This document shows positions 24,272-25,427 of a stretch of DNA of 25,427 bases, in pieces (position 1 is the first letter of the stretch; every line of letters starts with the position of its first letter). A program made the position numbers and the translations under genes. Below the pieces are notes generated by a model. That model was not told the DNA's origin and ran no database searches. It worked only from the letters and a program-made list of their open reading frames with translations. Source of the DNA: Bacteroidetes bacterium UBA6063 (lineage in GTDB: Bacteria > Bacteroidota > Bacteroidia > NS11-12g > UBA9320); the NCBI GenBank assembly GCA_002428905.1, contig DIYD01000172.1, forward strand, positions 1 through 25,427, given 5' to 3'.

Positions 24272-25427
24272 TTAGTTAAAGTACTTTTTATCAACCGGTT
24301 TTATGAGCAAATTGCAAATCAGGCCCACAAGCAACAGGCTGGCCATGATATACATGGTCGTTGTATAGGCCTTCGCCGGAGCTATTCCAAGTTCGTCGAT
24401 TTGGTATGCCCGTATATAATTCACTAAGACTGGTCCTAATATAGCGGCCAACGACCAGGCCAGCAGAAGTCGCCCATGAATGGCCCCAACCTGCTGCGTG
24501 CCAAACAGGTCTCTTAGGTAAGCCGGTACGGTAGCAAAGCCGCCACCATACATACTTATGATTACTGCAAAACAAGTCACAAACCAAACCACACTTCCGA
24601 TTGTACCCGCTTGAGGAACCGTTACGTAAAGCACCGCCCCAAACACGAAAAATATGCTGTAGGTGTTTTTTCTTCCGAATCGATCAGAAAGCGAAGACCA
24701 AACAAATCGGCCTAACATATTAAACACGCTCAGCAATCCTACAAAACCTCCCGCAGCAGCAGCTCCCACAACCATTTTCTCTGGCACCGAATCTATGGAA
24801 AACATCTCCTGAATCATAACCGAAGCTTGTCCGAGCACACCAATTCCGGCTGTTACGTTGAGTGCCAGAACAGCAAAAAGCAAATAGAATTGCGGTGTTT
24901 TAATGGCTTGATTCGCATCTACGTAGCTATTCACTGACCTTTCTTCTTCTTTACTGGGCGTCCACCCTTCAGGTTTCCAGTCGCTCGATGGAACTCGTAT
25001 GGTTAAGACACCGAACATCATAAAAACGAAGTAGATCAATCCCATCACAATAAATGTCTGCGCCACACCAGTAGATGTATTGGATGAAAAGTAATCCATA
25101 AGGCCAACAGCGAGCGGACTTGCAATCATTGCTCCACCACCAAAACCCATAATCGCCATACCTGTGGCCATACCGGGCCTGTCGGGAAACCATTTTATTA
25201 ATGTGGATACCGGAGAGATATATCCAAGGCCTAAACCTACTCCACCAAGCACCCCATGCCCAAGATAGACCAACCATATTTGGTGTACCTGCACCCCAAT
25301 AGAAGCCACTAGAAACCCACTGGAAAAACAGACCGCAGAGGCGAACATAGCCTTACGAGGACCAACACGTTCGAGCCATTGACCAAACAACGCTGCCGAT
25401 GCTCCAAGGGTAAACAAGGCGATGGAG
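24272..25427 (-). CDS. OxlT-type MFS transporter, 5' end outside the window
   Basis: The frame is open to the window edge, so the first part (roughly 50-60 residues, the first helix) is missing; an apparent start at 25417 is an internal TTG codon. The visible 385 residues contain the typical MFS loop after helix 2 (ERVGPRKAM), VGLGLGYISPVSTLIKWFPD, MGFGGGAMIASP, the central loop, RFVWSSLSDRFGRKNTY in the second half, and DLFGTQQVGAIHGRLLLAWS. The last two match the oxalate/formate antiporter (OxlT) branch, although the actual substrate in Bacteroidota members is usually unproven. No oxalyl-CoA or formate genes are adjacent, so oxalate is not assumed. It is followed after 4 nt by the small-subunit gene. 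Confidence 0.88.
   Translation of the reverse strand, partial: SIALFTLGASAALFGQWLERVGPRKAMFASAVCFSSGFLVASIGVQVHQIWLVYLGHGVLGGVGLGLGYISPVSTLIKWFPDRPGMATGMAIMGFGGGAMIASPLAVGLMDYFSSNTSTGVAQTFIVMGLIYFVFMMFGVLTIRVPSSDWKPEGWTPSKEEERSVNSYVDANQAIKTPQFYLLFAVLALNVTAGIGVLGQASVMIQEMFSIDSVPEKMVVGAAAAGGFVGLLSVFNMLGRFVWSSLSDRFGRKNTYSIFFVFGAVLYVTVPQAGTIGSVVWFVTCFAVIISMYGGGFATVPAYLRDLFGTQQVGAIHGRLLLAWSLAAILGPVLVNYIRAYQIDELGIAPAKAYTTTMYIMASLLLVGLICNLLIKPVDKKYFN

Noticed and set aside
1..25427. Search for CRISPR arrays, tRNA/rRNA genes, insertion sequences and prophage genes
   Set aside because: No direct-repeat array, no tRNA-like fold and no transposase, integrase or phage-like product was seen by eye.

Overview
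The window reads as chromosomal DNA of a member of the Bacteroidota. The evidence is a type IX secretion (T9SS) type A sorting domain on the CotH protein, a TANFOR-like surface protein, many short-lipobox lipoproteins, Bacteroidota-type promoters (TAnnTTTG -7 boxes), and no clear Shine-Dalgarno pattern. I cannot name the genus. I see no tRNA, rRNA, CRISPR array, transposase or integrase.

Layout. (1) 1-8321, minus strand: a tightly packed three-gene set encoding an outer-membrane beta-barrel (566 aa), a very large secreted TANFOR-like protein (1966 aa, overlapping by 23 nt) and an exported FN3-type protein that runs off the left edge (4 nt gap). (2) 8580-11718, plus strand: a small lipoprotein, then a T9SS-exported CotH-family kinase-like protein with a lamin-tail domain. 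(3) 11736-13421, minus strand: an exported HEYGHH zinc metallopeptidase-like protein, convergent with the CotH gene. (4) 13523-17082, minus strand: an operon of a small beta-barrel-like protein, a lipoprotein with a Big-1-like and a lectin-like/DUF1566-like domain, and a lipoprotein with YD-like repeats. (5) 17424-22478: a SulP anion transporter with a long cytoplasmic tail, a four-helix membrane protein, a Cj0069-family ATP-grasp protein and a glycerophosphodiester phosphodiesterase lipoprotein. (6) 22652-25427, minus strand: a cysteine-rich secreted protein with its own promoter and terminator, and an operon of an OxlT-type MFS transporter (5' end outside the window), a 34-aa membrane peptide matching the MFS transporter small-subunit type, and a lipoprotein.

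How the genes work together. More than half of the window encodes cell-envelope and secreted proteins. Two operons, (1) and (4), have the same logic: a beta-barrel first, then large exported or lipid-anchored beta-rich proteins, which suggests surface complexes. The transporter operon in (6) is the clearest small-protein case: the 34-aa gene sits 4 nt after the transporter and 2 nt before the lipoprotein. The most novel material is the TANFOR operon, the MFS/small-subunit/lipoprotein unit, and the lectin-like/YD operon. All functional statements rest on reading translated sequence by eye; no database search was run.
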